From CAG-791 sp002449595 (GTDB taxonomy: Bacteria > Bacillota > Clostridia > Lachnospirales > Lachnospiraceae), in assembly GCA_946539855.1 (NCBI GenBank), contig CAMNHV010000051.1:1-12178 (forward strand): a stretch of DNA of 12,178 bases, read 5' to 3'. Position numbers and translations under genes: made by a program. This document shows positions 11,871-12,178 of the stretch, piece by piece. Within the stretch, counting starts at the first letter, position 1; the number at the start of each line of letters is the position of its first letter. The notes below the pieces were generated by a model. That model was not told where the DNA came from. It searched no databases and was given only the letters and a program-made list of their open reading frames with translations.

Positions 11871-12178
11871 ATGACGATAGAAGATCTGAAGAATTATGGC
11901 GCAAATACAGAAGAAGGCCTCGCGCGGTGCATGAACAATGAGGGGATATACCTGCGGCTCGTCGGGATGGCGCTGAGTGATCCCGGGTTTGAACGGCTCG
12001 GCGATGAGCTCGCCTCTGATGACCCGAAGCCGGCGTTCGAGACGGCGCACGCGCTCAAGGGTATGCTGGGCAATCTCTCTCTCATGCCGCTCTATGAGCC
12101 CGTGAGCACACTGACGGAGATGCTGCGCGGCAAGGGCCCGGGCGAGGACGTCGGCGACTGGAAGCCGCTCTACGACGA
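11871..12178 (+). CDS. Hpt-domain phosphotransfer protein (N-terminal part)
   Basis: An open frame starts at ATG 11871 with a strong GGGGAGGA 7 bases upstream and runs off the right edge after 102 codons. The visible part is a helical Hpt domain. The phosphoacceptor motif AHALKGMLGNL puts the active His at residue 60, followed by the conserved Leu-rich helix (YEPVSTLTEMLR). Such proteins pass phosphate between a hybrid histidine kinase and a response regulator. The N-terminus begins MTIEDLKNYG with no upstream kinase domain, so this is either a free-standing Hpt protein or one with a further domain beyond the window. It is divergent from the diguanylate cyclase gene, sharing a 186-base intergenic region, which hints at linked signalling. 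Confidence 0.85.
   Translation, partial: MTIEDLKNYGANTEEGLARCMNNEGIYLRLVGMALSDPGFERLGDELASDDPKPAFETAHALKGMLGNLSLMPLYEPVSTLTEMLRGKGPGEDVGDWKPLYD

Overview
This is a GC-rich stretch from a Gram-positive anaerobe, most likely a Clostridia member close to the Lachnospiraceae. The pointers are Gram-positive lipoproteins, a Cna-B surface protein, purine-rich Shine-Dalgarno sites, a GspF/DUF4860 type IV pilus-like gene set and a BTAD-type regulator. The placement comes from gene content only; no rRNA or tRNA gene is present.

Left part (1-4296, minus strand): six genes read leftwards. In order of transcription they are a transglutaminase-like lipoprotein, a GspF/PilC inner-membrane assembly protein, three small single-span pseudopilin-like or accessory proteins (one a DUF4860 protein with an Ala/Gly/Glu repeat insert), and the start of a sixth membrane-anchored protein that leaves the window. 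This looks like a type IV pilus or type II secretion-like operon. Its ATPase and prepilin peptidase are not in view.

Middle (4297-8201): a 493-base divergent intergenic region is locally AT-rich and full of palindromes. It ends in three consecutive hairpins ahead of a plus-strand surface group: a membrane-anchored CAP protein, a Cna-B/SpaA-like wall protein with a poly-Pro/Thr stalk and a degenerate sorting signal, and a terminator. Then follow a sortase-like protein that seems to lack both the catalytic His and Cys, and a lipoprotein.

Right part (8249-12178): a BTAD-type regulator carries a degenerate GGDEF-like C-terminus. Next is a small protein made of two copies of one unknown domain, with a strong in-frame ribosome binding site and ATG between the copies. 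A bidirectional terminator separates these from a convergent membrane diguanylate cyclase with intact GGDEF and I-site motifs. A divergent Hpt phosphotransfer gene runs off the right edge.

Taken together, the window links cell-surface structures (pilus-like machine, wall-anchored adhesin-like protein, CAP protein) with signalling genes (c-di-GMP synthesis, degenerate GGDEF regulator, Hpt). That link is inferred from neighbourhood. The most unusual items are the pseudo-sortase beside its apparent substrate, the duplicated-domain protein with an internal start, and the structured leader of the CAP gene.
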